This document shows positions 20,011 to 28,587 of a DNA stretch of 64,000 nt, piece after piece. The DNA lies in NCBI RefSeq assembly GCF_040215105.1, contig NZ_CP157875.1, forward strand, positions 1,479,501 through 1,543,500. Reading direction: 5' to 3'. Position numbers and translations under genes: made by a program. A model generated the notes under the pieces. The model was not told where the DNA came from and did no database searches. It worked only from the letters and a program-made list of their open reading frames with translations. How positions within the stretch are numbered: the stretch's first letter is position 1; each line of letters opens with the position of its first letter. Origin of the DNA: Aeromonas veronii (GTDB taxonomy: Bacteria; Pseudomonadota; Gammaproteobacteria; Enterobacterales; Aeromonadaceae).

Positions 20011-20297
20011 GTTTTGTCTCTGCGCTTCGCCCAATCCCCGCCCATTTCCCTGCGCCTGCCGCGCACGCTTGTGCACGGCACGCTCACGGCCGCTCTCGCG
20101 GCTTCGCTTGCGCGTCGTTACCCGGGTTGCGACCGAGTGACCAGACGGTCACCGACTGGCAGCATTTTTAGCATTGTCAGAACAATCCCGATCACATTTC
20201 CTCCATGAAATGTTCGTTTATCATTTTTTAATGTTCTAGTATGAGCGAAATCAAACATTGCCACCGTGGCAAACCCAAAATAAGAAAGTAGGTGAAC
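20011..20297 (+). promoter_or_regulatory. glpD promoter region with GlpR-like operators
   Basis: About 290 bases between the glpR terminator and glpD. AAATGTTCGTTTATCATT (20208-20225) and AATGTTCTAGTATGAGCGAAA (from 20230) are strong GlpR-type half-sites in front of glpD. A perfect dyad GTGACC-AGAC-GGTCAC lies at 20137-20152. No gene is visible. Confidence 0.6.
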
Positions 20298-21785
20298 ATG
20301 AGCGAACATTATGATCTGGTCGTCGTCGGCGGCGGCATCAACGGGGTCGGCATTGCGGCAGATGCGGCGGGGCGCGGGCTGAAGGTGGCGCTGTTCGAGG
20401 CGCAGGATCTCGCCTCGGCTACCTCTTCCAACTCCAGCAAGCTGATCCACGGTGGCCTGCGTTACCTCGAGCATTACGAGTTCCGGCTGGTGAAAGAGGC
20501 CCTGGCGGAGCGGGAGGTGCTGCTTGGCATGGCCCCCCACATCGCCCGTCCCATGCGCTTTCGCCTGCCTCATCGCCCACACCTGCGCCCGGCCTGGATG
20601 ATCCGCGCCGGCCTCTTCCTCTATGACAACCTGGCCAAGCGGGATCGCCTAAAAGGCAGCTGCGGGGTGCGTTTCCTGCCGCAAGATGGCCTGAAACAGG
20701 GGATCAACAAGGGGTTCGAGTATTCGGATGCCTGGGTGGACGATGCCCGCCTGGTGGTGCTCAACGCCATGCTGGCCCGGGACAAGGGGGCCGAGGTGCA
20801 GACCCGCACCCGCTGCGTCAAGGCGGTGCGCGGCTCCAAACACTGGACCCTGACCCTGGAGCGGGAAGGGGGCGAGCAGTTCAACGTCAGTTGCCGCGCC
20901 CTGGTCAATGCGGCCGGCCCCTGGGTCAAGACCTTCTATGACGAGAGCCTGCACGAGAAATCCCCCCGTGGCATTCGCCTCATCAAGGGCAGTCACATCA
21001 TAGTGCCGCGCATCCACGAGCGCGAAGAGGCCTATATCCTGCAAAACGAGGACAACCGCATCGTCTTCGTCATTCCCTATCAGCAGGATTTTTCCCTGAT
21101 CGGCACCACGGACGTGGAGCACAAGGGGGATCCGCGAGACGCCAAGATCAGCAGCGCCGAGGTGGAGTATCTGTGCAAGGTGGTCAACGGCCACTTCAAC
21201 CACCAGATAGCGCCATCCGATGTGATCTGGACCTACGCCGGGGTACGGCCGCTGTGCGATGACGAGTCGGATTCCCCCCAGGCGGTGACCCGCGACTACA
21301 CCCTGGAGCTCAGTGGCGAGTCCGATGGCGCCCCGCTGCTCTCCGTGTTTGGCGGCAAGCTCACCACCTACCGCAAGCTGGCCCAGGCCGCCTGCAACAA
21401 ACTCAAACCCTGGTTCGGCCAGATGGGAGAAGACTGGACCGCCACCACCCGGTTGCCGGGCGGCGAGTTCGATTGCACCACGAGCGAACTGGCCCGCGCC
21501 TATCAACTCGAGTTCGACTGGCTGGATGAGCGCAGCGCCCATCGCATCGCCGAGGCGTATGGCAGCCAGGCCCGCCTCTGGTTGCACGAGGAGCGCGGCC
21601 AGCACTTTGGCGCCGGTCTGTATGAATCCGAGGTGCGTTACCTCATCAACCGGGAGTGGGCCCACAGCCTGGAAGACATCCTGTGGCGCCGCAGCAAGCT
21701 GGGGCTGCGCCTCTCCGAGCCCGAGCAGCAACAGCTGCAAGCCTGGCTCGGCGCACATCATCACGCCTTGCCCAAGGCGAGCTGA
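20298..21785 (+). CDS. glpD: Aerobic glycerol-3-phosphate dehydrogenase
   Basis: A 495-residue membrane-associated flavoprotein that oxidises glycerol-3-phosphate to dihydroxyacetone phosphate and feeds electrons to the quinone pool. The FAD-binding motif is YDLVVVGGGINGVGIAADAAGRG at the N-terminus. ASATSSNSSKLIHGGLRYLE follows and is diagnostic of the GlpD family, and SVFGGKLTTYRKLAQ lies in the C-terminal domain. A GTG two codons upstream is less likely than the ATG chosen. Predicted GlpR sites lie just upstream. It is followed by glpQ after about 100 bases. Confidence 0.97.
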   Translation: MSEHYDLVVVGGGINGVGIAADAAGRGLKVALFEAQDLASATSSNSSKLIHGGLRYLEHYEFRLVKEALAEREVLLGMAPHIARPMRFRLPHRPHLRPAWMIRAGLFLYDNLAKRDRLKGSCGVRFLPQDGLKQGINKGFEYSDAWVDDARLVVLNAMLARDKGAEVQTRTRCVKAVRGSKHWTLTLEREGGEQFNVSCRALVNAAGPWVKTFYDESLHEKSPRGIRLIKGSHIIVPRIHEREEAYILQNEDNRIVFVIPYQQDFSLIGTTDVEHKGDPRDAKISSAEVEYLCKVVNGHFNHQIAPSDVIWTYAGVRPLCDDESDSPQAVTRDYTLELSGESDGAPLLSVFGGKLTTYRKLAQAACNKLKPWFGQMGEDWTATTRLPGGEFDCTTSELARAYQLEFDWLDERSAHRIAEAYGSQARLWLHEERGQHFGAGLYESEVRYLINREWAHSLEDILWRRSKLGLRLSEPEQQQLQAWLGAHHHALPKAS

Positions 21786-21884
21786 CATGATGGCGGGCGG
21801 CCCTGGCCGCCCGCCGCATTACTGCAACAAACCTCTGCTATAACAATCACCTACATCCAATAAACAATAACAAAGGCACTAGCC

Positions 21885-22967
21885 ATGAAAAAATCCTCCC
21901 TCTCCCTGGTCGCCCTTGGCCTCGGGGCCGCACTCAGCTTGCCTGTACTCGCCGTCGACGAAGGCAAGGTGGTCATCGCCCACCGGGGCGCCTCCGGTTA
22001 CCTGCCCGAACACACCCTGGAATCCAAGGCGCTCGCCTATGGCATGGGGGCCGACTATCTGGAGCAGGATCTGGTGATGACCAAGGATGACCAGCTGGTG
22101 GTGATGCACGATCACTTCCTGGATGGCATCACCGACGTGGCCGAGCGTTTCCCGGGCCGCGCCCGCGCCGATGGTCGCTACTATGTGGTGGATTTCACCC
22201 TGGCTGAGGTGCGCTCACTGCGCATGACCGAGCCGTTCCAGCTGGTGGATGGCAAACAGGTGCCCGTCTACCCGGCGCGCTTCCCCCTCTGGCAGTCCAG
22301 CTTCAAGATCCACACCTTCCAAGAAGAGATCGAAATGATCCAGGGGCTCAACAAGAGCACCGGCAACAACATCGGCATCTACCCGGAGATCAAGGCCCCC
22401 TGGCTGTTCCGCCACGAGGGCAAGGACATCTCCAAGGCGGTGCTGAAGGTCTTGAAGCAGTACGGCTACACCAGCAAGGAGAGCAAGATCTACCTGCAGA
22501 GCTTCGATGCCGATGAGCTCAAGCGCATCGACGGCGAGCTGATGCCGGCCCTCGGCATGGACTTGAAGCTGGTACAGCTGATGGCCGAGACCGACTGGAA
22601 CGAGACCATGGTCTACGACGCCAAGGGCAAGGCGACCCCCTATGATTACGACTGGATGTTCAAACCGGGGGCCATGAAGACCATCGCCACCTACGCCGAT
22701 GGCATCGGTCCCTGGAAGCCGATGATCGTCACCGAGCCGGGCACTCCGGGCAAGCCGGTCATCACCGGCATGGTGAAGGAGGCCCACGCCGCCGGTCTGA
22801 AAGTGCATCCCTATACCTTCCGTCAGGATGAAGGTCAGATCCCGGCCTATGCCAAGGACTTCACCGACCTGCTCAACATCTTCCTCTATCAGGCGGATGT
22901 GGACGGGGTGTTCAGCGACTTCCCGGACAAGGCGGTCGCCGTCATCAAGGCGCACAACAACGGATAA
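21885..22967 (+). CDS. glpQ: Periplasmic glycerophosphodiester phosphodiesterase
   Basis: A 360-residue secreted enzyme that hydrolyses glycerophosphodiesters from phospholipids to glycerol-3-phosphate plus alcohol. The signal peptide (SLSLVALGLGAALSLPVLA) is followed by the catalytic start VVIAHRGASGYLPEHTLESK with the HRGA motif and second histidine (VVMHDHFLDG). The length matches E. coli GlpQ (358). Its product is imported by GlpT encoded a few kilobases upstream. A strong terminator follows. Confidence 0.96.
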   Translation: MKKSSLSLVALGLGAALSLPVLAVDEGKVVIAHRGASGYLPEHTLESKALAYGMGADYLEQDLVMTKDDQLVVMHDHFLDGITDVAERFPGRARADGRYYVVDFTLAEVRSLRMTEPFQLVDGKQVPVYPARFPLWQSSFKIHTFQEEIEMIQGLNKSTGNNIGIYPEIKAPWLFRHEGKDISKAVLKVLKQYGYTSKESKIYLQSFDADELKRIDGELMPALGMDLKLVQLMAETDWNETMVYDAKGKATPYDYDWMFKPGAMKTIATYADGIGPWKPMIVTEPGTPGKPVITGMVKEAHAAGLKVHPYTFRQDEGQIPAYAKDFTDLLNIFLYQADVDGVFSDFPDKAVAVIKAHNNG

Positions 22968-22994
22968 ATAGAAGAAGAGAGTACGGGAACGCAA

Positions 22995-23020
22995 GCGGGG
23001 CCAGGTGCCCCGCTTTTTTT
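22995..23020 (+). terminator. Terminator after glpQ
   Basis: GCGGGGC/GCCCCGC stem with a 5-base loop, followed by TTTTTTT. Confidence 0.9.
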
Positions 23021-23073
23021 ATGCCCGATAATGGCAAAGGGGAATCATCTGCCTGTGGCCTAGGCTCTTTGTG

Positions 23074-23091
23074 TGTAAATGTATGTTTACG
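23074..23091 (+). promoter_or_regulatory. TyrR box upstream of aroF
   Basis: TGTAAA-N6-TTTACG matches the TyrR consensus TGTAAA-N6-TTTACA in 11 of 12 fixed positions. It lies about 220 bases upstream of aroF. A weaker second box, TGTAAA-N6-AATACA, lies at 23254-23271, close to the start. Tyrosine/TyrR repression of aroF-tyrA, as in E. coli, is inferred. Confidence 0.7.
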
Positions 23092-23310
23092 ATATTTTGT
23101 GTTTTGGTGGTGGGAAGCACCCGATTTTATGGCTGTTTAGATTCGCGGGGTGGTCGTTTATTCACCTGTTGAGCCGTTTCACCGCTGGTTTCACTTGATT
23201 GTTTGTTTTTCCTTGGTAAGGTGGGGGCGGTTGCGTAACAAAGTGCTGACTTGTGTAAACATAAAAATACAATCGCGCTTTTGGCTTGATACAGTAGAGA
23301 GAATGAGAAA

Positions 23311-24384
23311 ATGCAAAGAGATCCCCTGAACAACATCCATATCCAGTCCGAACAAGTGATGATCACGCCTGCCCAGCTCAAGGAGAAACTGCCCATCTCC
23401 GATCGCGCGCTGGCCTTCGTGCAAGGGGCCCGCAACACCATCGCCGACATCATCCATCGTCGCGATCACCGTCTGCTGGTGATCTGTGGACCCTGCTCCA
23501 TCCACGACATGGACGCCGCCAAAGAGTACGCAACCAGACTCAAAGCGCTGCATGATGCCTATCAGGATTCTCTCTACATTGTCATGCGGGTCTACTTTGA
23601 GAAGCCACGCACCACGGTCGGCTGGAAGGGCTTCATCAACGATCCCAACCTCGACGGCACCTTCGATGTGGAGCTCGGGCTGCACCGCGCCCGCGAGCTG
23701 CTCTGCTGGCTCGCCGAGCTGGAGTTGCCACTCGCCACCGAGGCGCTGGATCCCATCAGCCCCCAATACCTGGCGGAGCTCTTCTCCTGGTCGGCCATTG
23801 GTGCCCGCACCACGGAATCCCAGACCCATCGTGAGATGGCGTCCGGGCTCTCCATGCCGGTGGGTTTCAAGAACGGTACCGACGGTAACTTGGGCACCGC
23901 CATCAACGCGCTGCAGGCGGCTTCCAGCCCCCACGCCTTCATGGGCATCAACCAGCAGGGACAGGTCGCCTTGCTGCAGACCCAGGGCAACCCGGATGGC
24001 CACGTGATCCTGCGCGGCGGCAAGCACCCGAACTACGATTCGGTCAATGTGTCGCTGGCGGAAGAGGCGCTGGAGAAGGCGGGTCTGCTGCCGGGCCTGG
24101 TGGTGGATTGCAGCCACGGCAACTCCAGCAAGGATCACCGCCTGCAGCCCAAGGTGGCGGACAACGTCATCCACCAGATCCAGGAGGGCAACCGCTCCAT
24201 CATCGGGGTGATGCTCGAATCCAACCTGCTGGAGGGCAACCAGTCCAGCGAGCAGCCCAAGGCGCAGATGCGCTACGGCGTTTCCATCACCGATGCCTGC
24301 ATCGACTGGGACACCACCGCCGACTTGCTGGCCCGTTGCCATCGCCAGCTGGCCGCGCCCCTCAAGGGCAGAACCGCGTCTTAA
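23311..24384 (+). CDS. aroF: 3-deoxy-7-phosphoheptulonate synthase (tyrosine-sensitive type)
   Basis: A 357-residue class I DAHP synthase that condenses phosphoenolpyruvate and erythrose-4-phosphate in the first step of the shikimate pathway. Landmarks are [12 protein letters not shown] (metal-binding cysteine), [21 protein letters not shown], and GIIMG-like [13 protein letters not shown] near the C-terminus. It is named aroF rather than aroG/H because tyrA follows, as in E. coli, and a TyrR box lies upstream. The feedback type is inferred from this context. A hairpin separates it from tyrA. Confidence 0.93.
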   Translation: MQRDPLNNIHIQSEQVMITPAQLKEKLPISDRALAFVQGARNTIADIIHRRDHRLLVICGPCSIHDMDAAKEYATRLKALHDAYQDSLYIVMRVYFEKPRTTVGWKGFINDPNLDGTFDVELGLHRARELLCWLAELELPLATEALDPISPQYLAELFSWSAIGARTTESQTHREMASGLSMPVGFKNGTDGNLGTAINALQAASSPHAFMGINQQGQVALLQTQGNPDGHVILRGGKHPNYDSVNVSLAEEALEKAGLLPGLVVDCSHGNSSKDHRLQPKVADNVIHQIQEGNRSIIGVMLESNLLEGNQSSEQPKAQMRYGVSITDACIDWDTTADLLARCHRQLAAPLKGRTAS

Positions 24385-24416
24385 GCCGTGGTATCTTGTC
24401 ATCACTGACTTGGGAG

Positions 24417-24449
24417 GAGAGCGCCACGGCCAGCGGTCGTGGCGCTCTC
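24417..24449 (+). other. Large intercistronic hairpin between aroF and tyrA
   Basis: A 12-bp perfect stem, GAGAGCGCCACG/CGTGGCGCTCTC, with a 9-base loop, 32 bases after the aroF stop and 66 before tyrA. No T-run follows, so it is not a standard terminator. An mRNA-stability or partial attenuation role is possible. Confidence 0.75.
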
Positions 24450-24515
24450 ATGACATCTGTTGCGATCGATTGGATCACAGGGCGCGGCCAGCGGCGGCGC
24501 CAACAAGGACTGGAT

Positions 24516-25655
24516 ATGGCCGAAGAGTTGAATGCCCTCAGGGACAAGATAGATGCGGTGGACAAGCAGCTGATCGATCTGCTGGCCGCCCGTCTGGCTC
24601 TGGTGGGGGAAGTGGGTGAGGTGAAGAGCCGTCATGGCCTGCCCATCTATGCGCCGGACAGGGAGGCGAGCATGCTGGCCCGCCGCCGCGCCGAGGCCGA
24701 GACCCTGGGGGTGCCCGGGGATCTTATCGAGGATGTACTGCGCCGGGTGATGCGCGAATCCTATATTCTCGAATCCGCCAGCGACAAGGAGCATCACTTC
24801 AAGTGCATGAATCCGGCCCTCGGCAAGGTGGTGATCATCGGCGGTCAGGGCCAGCTCGGTCGCCTGTTCGGCCAGCTGTTCAGCCTGTCGGGTTACCGGG
24901 TCGAGAGCCTGGAGCAGGCCGACTGGCCGCGCGCCGACGCGATACTGAGCGGTGCCGGCATGGTGATGGTGGCTGTGCCCATCGACGTGACCTGCGACAT
25001 CATCGACCGGCTCGGCAACTTGCCCGCCGACTGCCTGCTGGTGGATGTCACCAGCGTCAAGGCCGAGCCCCTTGCCCATATGATGGCGGTGCACAAGGGT
25101 CCGGTATTGGGGCTGCACCCCATGTTCGGGCCCGACGTGGCGAGCCTCGCCAAGCAGGTGATCGTCTGCTGTCAGGGGCGCGAGCCCGCCGCCAGCCAGT
25201 GGCTGCTGGATCAGATGACCATCTGGGGTGCCCGCTTGCAGCAGGTGGAGGCCAAGGCGCACGACGAGGCCATGACCTTCATCCAGGCGCTGCGCCACTT
25301 CGCCACCTTCGCCTACGGTCTACACCTCTCCCGGGAGCAGGCCAATCTGGACAGGCTGCTGAACCTGAGCTCCCCCATCTACCGGCTGGAACTGGCCATG
25401 GTGGGACGGCTGTTCGCCCAGGATCCCCACCTCTACGCCGACATCATCCTGTCGTCACCGCAGAACCTCGCGATGATCCGTCGCTACTACCAGAACTTCG
25501 GCGAGGCGCTGGGGCTGTTGGAGCGGGGGGATCGGGCGGGCTTCATCGATGCTTTCTCCGAGGTCTCCGGTTACTTTGGCGAGAAAGCGGACGACTTCCT
25601 GCGCGAGAGCCGCATGCTGCTGGCCCAGGCCAACGATCGTCGCCACCACGGCTGA
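24516..25655 (+). CDS. tyrA: Bifunctional chorismate mutase / prephenate dehydrogenase
   Basis: A 379-residue fused enzyme of tyrosine synthesis. Residues 1-90 are an AroQ chorismate mutase ([34 protein letters not shown]). From about residue 100 it is a prephenate dehydrogenase with the NAD motif [15 protein letters not shown], then [13 protein letters not shown] and [11 protein letters not shown]. coli TyrA has 373 residues. The frame is open far upstream across the hairpin, but AAGGACTGGAT before 24516 and the family N-terminus fix the start. It forms an operon with aroF. Confidence 0.96.
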   Translation: MAEELNALRDKIDAVDKQLIDLLAARLALVGEVGEVKSRHGLPIYAPDREASMLARRRAEAETLGVPGDLIEDVLRRVMRESYILESASDKEHHFKCMNPALGKVVIIGGQGQLGRLFGQLFSLSGYRVESLEQADWPRADAILSGAGMVMVAVPIDVTCDIIDRLGNLPADCLLVDVTSVKAEPLAHMMAVHKGPVLGLHPMFGPDVASLAKQVIVCCQGREPAASQWLLDQMTIWGARLQQVEAKAHDEAMTFIQALRHFATFAYGLHLSREQANLDRLLNLSSPIYRLELAMVGRLFAQDPHLYADIILSSPQNLAMIRRYYQNFGEALGLLERGDRAGFIDAFSEVSGYFGEKADDFLRESRMLLAQANDRRHHG

Positions 25656-25675
25656 CACCCGGTTTTTACCCAGAC

Positions 25676-25699
25676 AAAAGGGGCCATCAGGCCCCTTTT
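25676..25699. terminator. Terminator after tyrA
   Basis: AAAAGGGGCC/GGCCCCTTTT stem with ATCA loop and T-run. It is shared with the convergent hdfR gene, which ends 120 bases away. Confidence 0.85.
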
Positions 25700-25822
25700 T
25701 CGTTGCACTCACGCTGCCTTTCTTGAATTACGCAGATAAATGATGAGGTAAAACTGCAATCAGGCAGCATGACATGGGGCCGCAATAGCTCCCATCAGCC
25801 TGCCGTGCTCACAGCCGCTGGC

Positions 25823-26698
25823 TCATGGTGTGGCGGGCAGTCGCAGATCGGCGCCATCCCAGCCCAGGGGCAGGGTCAGCAGCTGATCGATGAGCTCCCG
25901 GCGATCGGATTTCTCCAGATAGGCGAGGTAGAGCGGGCGGCTCAGGGCCTGGGCCCCGTCCACCAGGTGCAGTTTGCCCTGCTCCAGGAAGGGGCTCACC
26001 ATCCGCCGCGGCAGATAGGCGGCGCCGCCGTTGGCCAGCACGAACTGCAACGCCATGTTGGCGGAGCTCGAGTGCAGCACCGGCGTCTTCTGCAGGCTCT
26101 GCAACCGGCTCGGCTGGGCCTCGAAGCTGGTGCCCCAATCCAGATGAATATGGGGCATCTGCATCAGGCTGTCGGCGTTGGCGCTGCCATCCCGGCTCAC
26201 CAGTTCGAACACCAGCTCGCCGATGGGGTGCAGGGCAATCTCGTCGATCTTGGTCGGCTCGGAGAGCAGGGCCAGGTCGAGGGAGCGCTCCAGCAGCTGG
26301 CGGCACAGGTGCTCGCGCGATGCGGTTTCGAGGCGCACCGCGAGGCCGGGAGCCAGGGCATAGACATGATTGAGCCAGTCGTTGAAATCGAGTTCCCAGA
26401 ATACCGCAGGGGCACCGATGGCGAGCTGTTGGCTGAAACCGGGGGAGAGGGCCACGTCCTGCTTGGCGCGGCCCAGGGTGTGCAAGATGGCATCGGCGTA
26501 GGGCAACAGCCGCTCGCCGGAGGCGGTCAGGCGGATGTTGTTGCGATGCCGGGCAAACAGACTGACCCCGAGCTGCTGCTCGAGCTGGCGGATCCGAAAG
26601 CTCACCGCCGACTGGGTCAGGTAGAGATTCTCAGCAGCCCGGCCGAAGTGCCGGGTCTTGCTCACCTCGATAAAGGTCCGAAGCAGTTCGGTATCCAT
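25823..26698 (-). CDS. hdfR: LysR-type regulator HdfR
   Basis: A 291-residue LysR protein. Its N-terminus (DTELLRTFIEVSKTRHFGRA, then LYLTQSAVSFRIRQLEQQLG, then FARHRNNIRLTASGERLLPYA) follows E. coli HdfR, a repressor of flhDC, almost residue by residue. The effector domain is more divergent. Its ATG shares one base with the stop of the upstream maoP gene (TAATG), so the two are translationally coupled. In E. coli these two genes are divergent. Control of motility is known for E. coli only and is not shown here. Confidence 0.92.
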   Translation of the reverse strand: MDTELLRTFIEVSKTRHFGRAAENLYLTQSAVSFRIRQLEQQLGVSLFARHRNNIRLTASGERLLPYADAILHTLGRAKQDVALSPGFSQQLAIGAPAVFWELDFNDWLNHVYALAPGLAVRLETASREHLCRQLLERSLDLALLSEPTKIDEIALHPIGELVFELVSRDGSANADSLMQMPHIHLDWGTSFEAQPSRLQSLQKTPVLHSSSANMALQFVLANGGAAYLPRRMVSPFLEQGKLHLVDGAQALSRPLYLAYLEKSDRRELIDQLLTLPLGWDGADLRLPATP

Positions 26699-27057
26699 TA
26701 ATCGAGGGACTCGTCACTGCCGCCACCGCCACTGCTCTCGAAGCTGCCACCGGCATCTTCGTTGGCACCACCGGCCACGGTACACAGGCGATGAACCCGC
26801 TTGGGGCCGATGACTTTCAGATACTTGAACCACACCTTGGCGTGGGGGTTGCTGCCGGCGGCGCCGGATTTCACCTGCTCTATAAAGGCGGTTTCGACAT
26901 CATCACGGGGGGCCAGATTGCCCTGATAGAGCGCCAGCATGACGGTACCGTATTTTTCCAGACTGTCCGCTTCGGCGACGGTAAATTCACCGCTGCGACG
27001 CAGGCCACGGGGGAAATGTTTGAAGTCATTGAAACGCTTATCTGATTCGAAGCTCAT
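26698..27057 (-). CDS. maoP: MaoP (YifE, DUF413) macrodomain Ori organisation protein
   Basis: A 119-residue soluble protein. The start SFESDKRFNDFKHFPRGLRRSG and the middle EQVKSGAAGSNPHAKVWFKYLK are the DUF413 signatures of E. coli YifE/MaoP. In E. coli MaoP with its site maoS constrains mobility of the Ori macrodomain. The C-terminal tail here is a Gly/Ser/acidic low-complexity stretch from about residue 96. It is the first gene of a two-gene unit with hdfR. I could not identify a maoS site by eye. Confidence 0.88.
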   Translation of the reverse strand: MSFESDKRFNDFKHFPRGLRRSGEFTVAEADSLEKYGTVMLALYQGNLAPRDDVETAFIEQVKSGAAGSNPHAKVWFKYLKVIGPKRVHRLCTVAGGANEDAGGSFESSGGGGSDESLD

Positions 27058-27283
27058 AGTCTCTTGTTCTGGTTAGTTTGACCTTTGCGGGCAAGTATCA
27101 TCAGGCCGTCGCAGAGTGCAAAATCAATTTTCTTACTATGTTAATAAATATCTTTCATCGAACAGCCTTTGTCTCATCCCGCACCGGGATTTTGCGCTGC
27201 CAGACACAAAAAAGCCTGAAAAATAGTGGAGTTATGTCAGTTTCTGTAAAGGAAACGTCACTGTTTGACAGACAAAAGCCAAA

Positions 27284-27311
27284 AAATAAAGCGCCAAATG
27301 GCGCTTTATTT
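27284..27311 (-). terminator. Terminator after ecotin gene
   Basis: A 12-bp stem, AAATAAAGCGCC/GGCGCTTTATTT. On the minus strand it is followed by TTTT, 38 bases past the ecotin stop. Confidence 0.9.
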
Positions 27312-27348
27312 GAGTCTGGGTGAAGCCGCTGAACCTGAGCTTCAATAG

Positions 27349-27831
27349 TCACTCGATCATGGCTGGCTGGGCCAGGTTGTCGGCACGCCACAGGCGGTAG
27401 CGTACTTCATACTCCTGCGGCACATAGATGACGAAGGGCAGCTTGGAGTTGTAGTTCACGAAGAAGCCCTGACCGTAGATCTGGATGAAGGTCTCCTTCT
27501 TCTGGCCATTCGGGCAGGCCATCAGGGTGCTGACGGGGCCGGAGACCTGGCCAAGTGCCAGGTAGTTGTAGCCCCAGCCCTTGACGCTGTGCTGTTCCAG
27601 GTTGCCGGCGAAACGCGGCAGGTTGCAGTCCACCAGCATCTTCTTGCCGACCTGCAGCTCGACCATCATGTCCGCTTCATTCTCGACTTCCGGCAGACGG
27701 ATCACGACACGTTCCTGGTTCACTTCGGCGGCGGGGAACATGCTGATATCGAATTTTTTAGGCTCGGCGGCGAAGGCATGGCCGCCCAATAACAAGGCGC
27801 CCAGCAGGCTAAAACGCAATACGGTTTTCAT
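27349..27831 (-). CDS. eco: Ecotin, periplasmic serine protease inhibitor
   Basis: A 160-residue secreted protein. The signal peptide (RFSLLGALLLGGHAFA) precedes an ecotin fold: VDCNLPRFAGNLEQHSVKGW, then VSGPVSTLMACPNG, then NSKLPFVIYVP. The reactive-site methionine is M104 (STLMACP; M84 in mature E. coli ecotin), and C69 and C106 form the expected disulfide. Ecotin inhibits trypsin-like and elastase-like host proteases as a dimer in the periplasm. The frame opens further upstream, but only this ATG gives a signal peptide. It is monocistronic. Confidence 0.93.
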   Translation of the reverse strand: MKTVLRFSLLGALLLGGHAFAAEPKKFDISMFPAAEVNQERVVIRLPEVENEADMMVELQVGKKMLVDCNLPRFAGNLEQHSVKGWGYNYLALGQVSGPVSTLMACPNGQKKETFIQIYGQGFFVNYNSKLPFVIYVPQEYEVRYRLWRADNLAQPAMIE

Positions 27832-27991
27832 CTGTACCTCATGGGGTTGGTTCAACGCCGCTAGACTAACCGCTCTGCCGGTTTCATTCCAGCGCCCCGG
27901 GGGGCAAAACCTGCATGAACCGGCACGCAATGACGTAATTTGATGCTTTTTTGACGAGGCGCCTCACAAATATACGCCTTCTATATATGGG

Positions 27992-28022
27992 AAGGGACCG
28001 GATCCTGGGGATCCGGTCCCTT
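27992..28022. terminator. Hairpin downstream of the DUF1566 operon
   Basis: A 14-bp stem, AAGGGACCGGATCC/GGATCCGGTCCCTT, with a 3-base loop, just past the last gene of the minus-strand operon. There is no T-run on the minus strand, so termination strength is uncertain. Confidence 0.6.
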
Positions 28023-28029
28023 TCATTGG

Positions 28030-28587
28030 TCAGCGAACCAGCAGCACCTGCTTGGCCCAGGCGCTGGGGGCGCGCAGTCCGACAGAACCGCTGGTGATGT
28101 CGAGGTAGGCCACCGTCTTGCCCGCGGGGAAGGGCGTGGAGGACCAGAGATAGACATAGCCGTCGTTCACCTCTTTGCCGTCACCGGCCATGGCCCGCGG
28201 GAAGATGGTCTCGTTCAATGCCGGTTTGTAGCAGGCCGATTCCAGCAGGCTGGTGAGCTCCTTGATGGTGGGCAGACGCCAGTCGGTGTGACCGCCAAAG
28301 CCATAGAGGGTGTGATTGGATTCGGTGCGGATCCGCTCGGCCGTCAGCAGGGCCTGTTGCCAGTAGAGGCGGGTCGGCTCGCCGCTGCAGCTGTTGCCCT
28401 GCCAACTTTGTCCCAGTTGGCAGCGCATCCAGGTGAGGCCGGAGGCTCTGTCCGTCACCGTGCCGTTGCCGTGATCGAGGAAGCGGGACGTCGGACTGGT
28501 TCTGGGCAGGTTGTCGTCACAGATGGCGATGGCCAGGGCCAGCGGGCTGCAGAGACTGAGCAGCAGAGTCAGGAGAAACTTGTTCAT
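28030..28587 (-). CDS. Secreted DUF1566 protein
   Basis: A 185-residue protein with a signal peptide (LLTLLLSLCSPLALA) and one DUF1566 domain. The motif pieces are VTDRASGLTWMRCQLGQ near residue 45, the WRLPTIKEL box near residue 103, and YLWSST near the C-terminus. This fold is C-type-lectin/sulfatase-modifying-factor-like, and its role is unknown. The ATG overlaps the upstream DUF1566 lipoprotein stop (ATGA), so it is the last gene of a five-gene operon with a TonB receptor and two peptidases. A periplasmic or surface substrate-binding role is conjecture. Confidence 0.8.
   Translation of the reverse strand: MNKFLLTLLLSLCSPLALAIAICDDNLPRTSPTSRFLDHGNGTVTDRASGLTWMRCQLGQSWQGNSCSGEPTRLYWQQALLTAERIRTESNHTLYGFGGHTDWRLPTIKELTSLLESACYKPALNETIFPRAMAGDGKEVNDGYVYLWSSTPFPAGKTVAYLDITSGSVGLRAPSAWAKQVLLVR

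Larger units (their letters stand above)
22968..23310. other. Intergenic region between glpQ and aroF
   Basis: About 340 bases. It holds the glpQ terminator at 22995-23020, an AT-rich promoter region, and TyrR-like boxes at 23074-23091 and 23254-23271. No coding frame of interest was seen. Confidence 0.6.
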
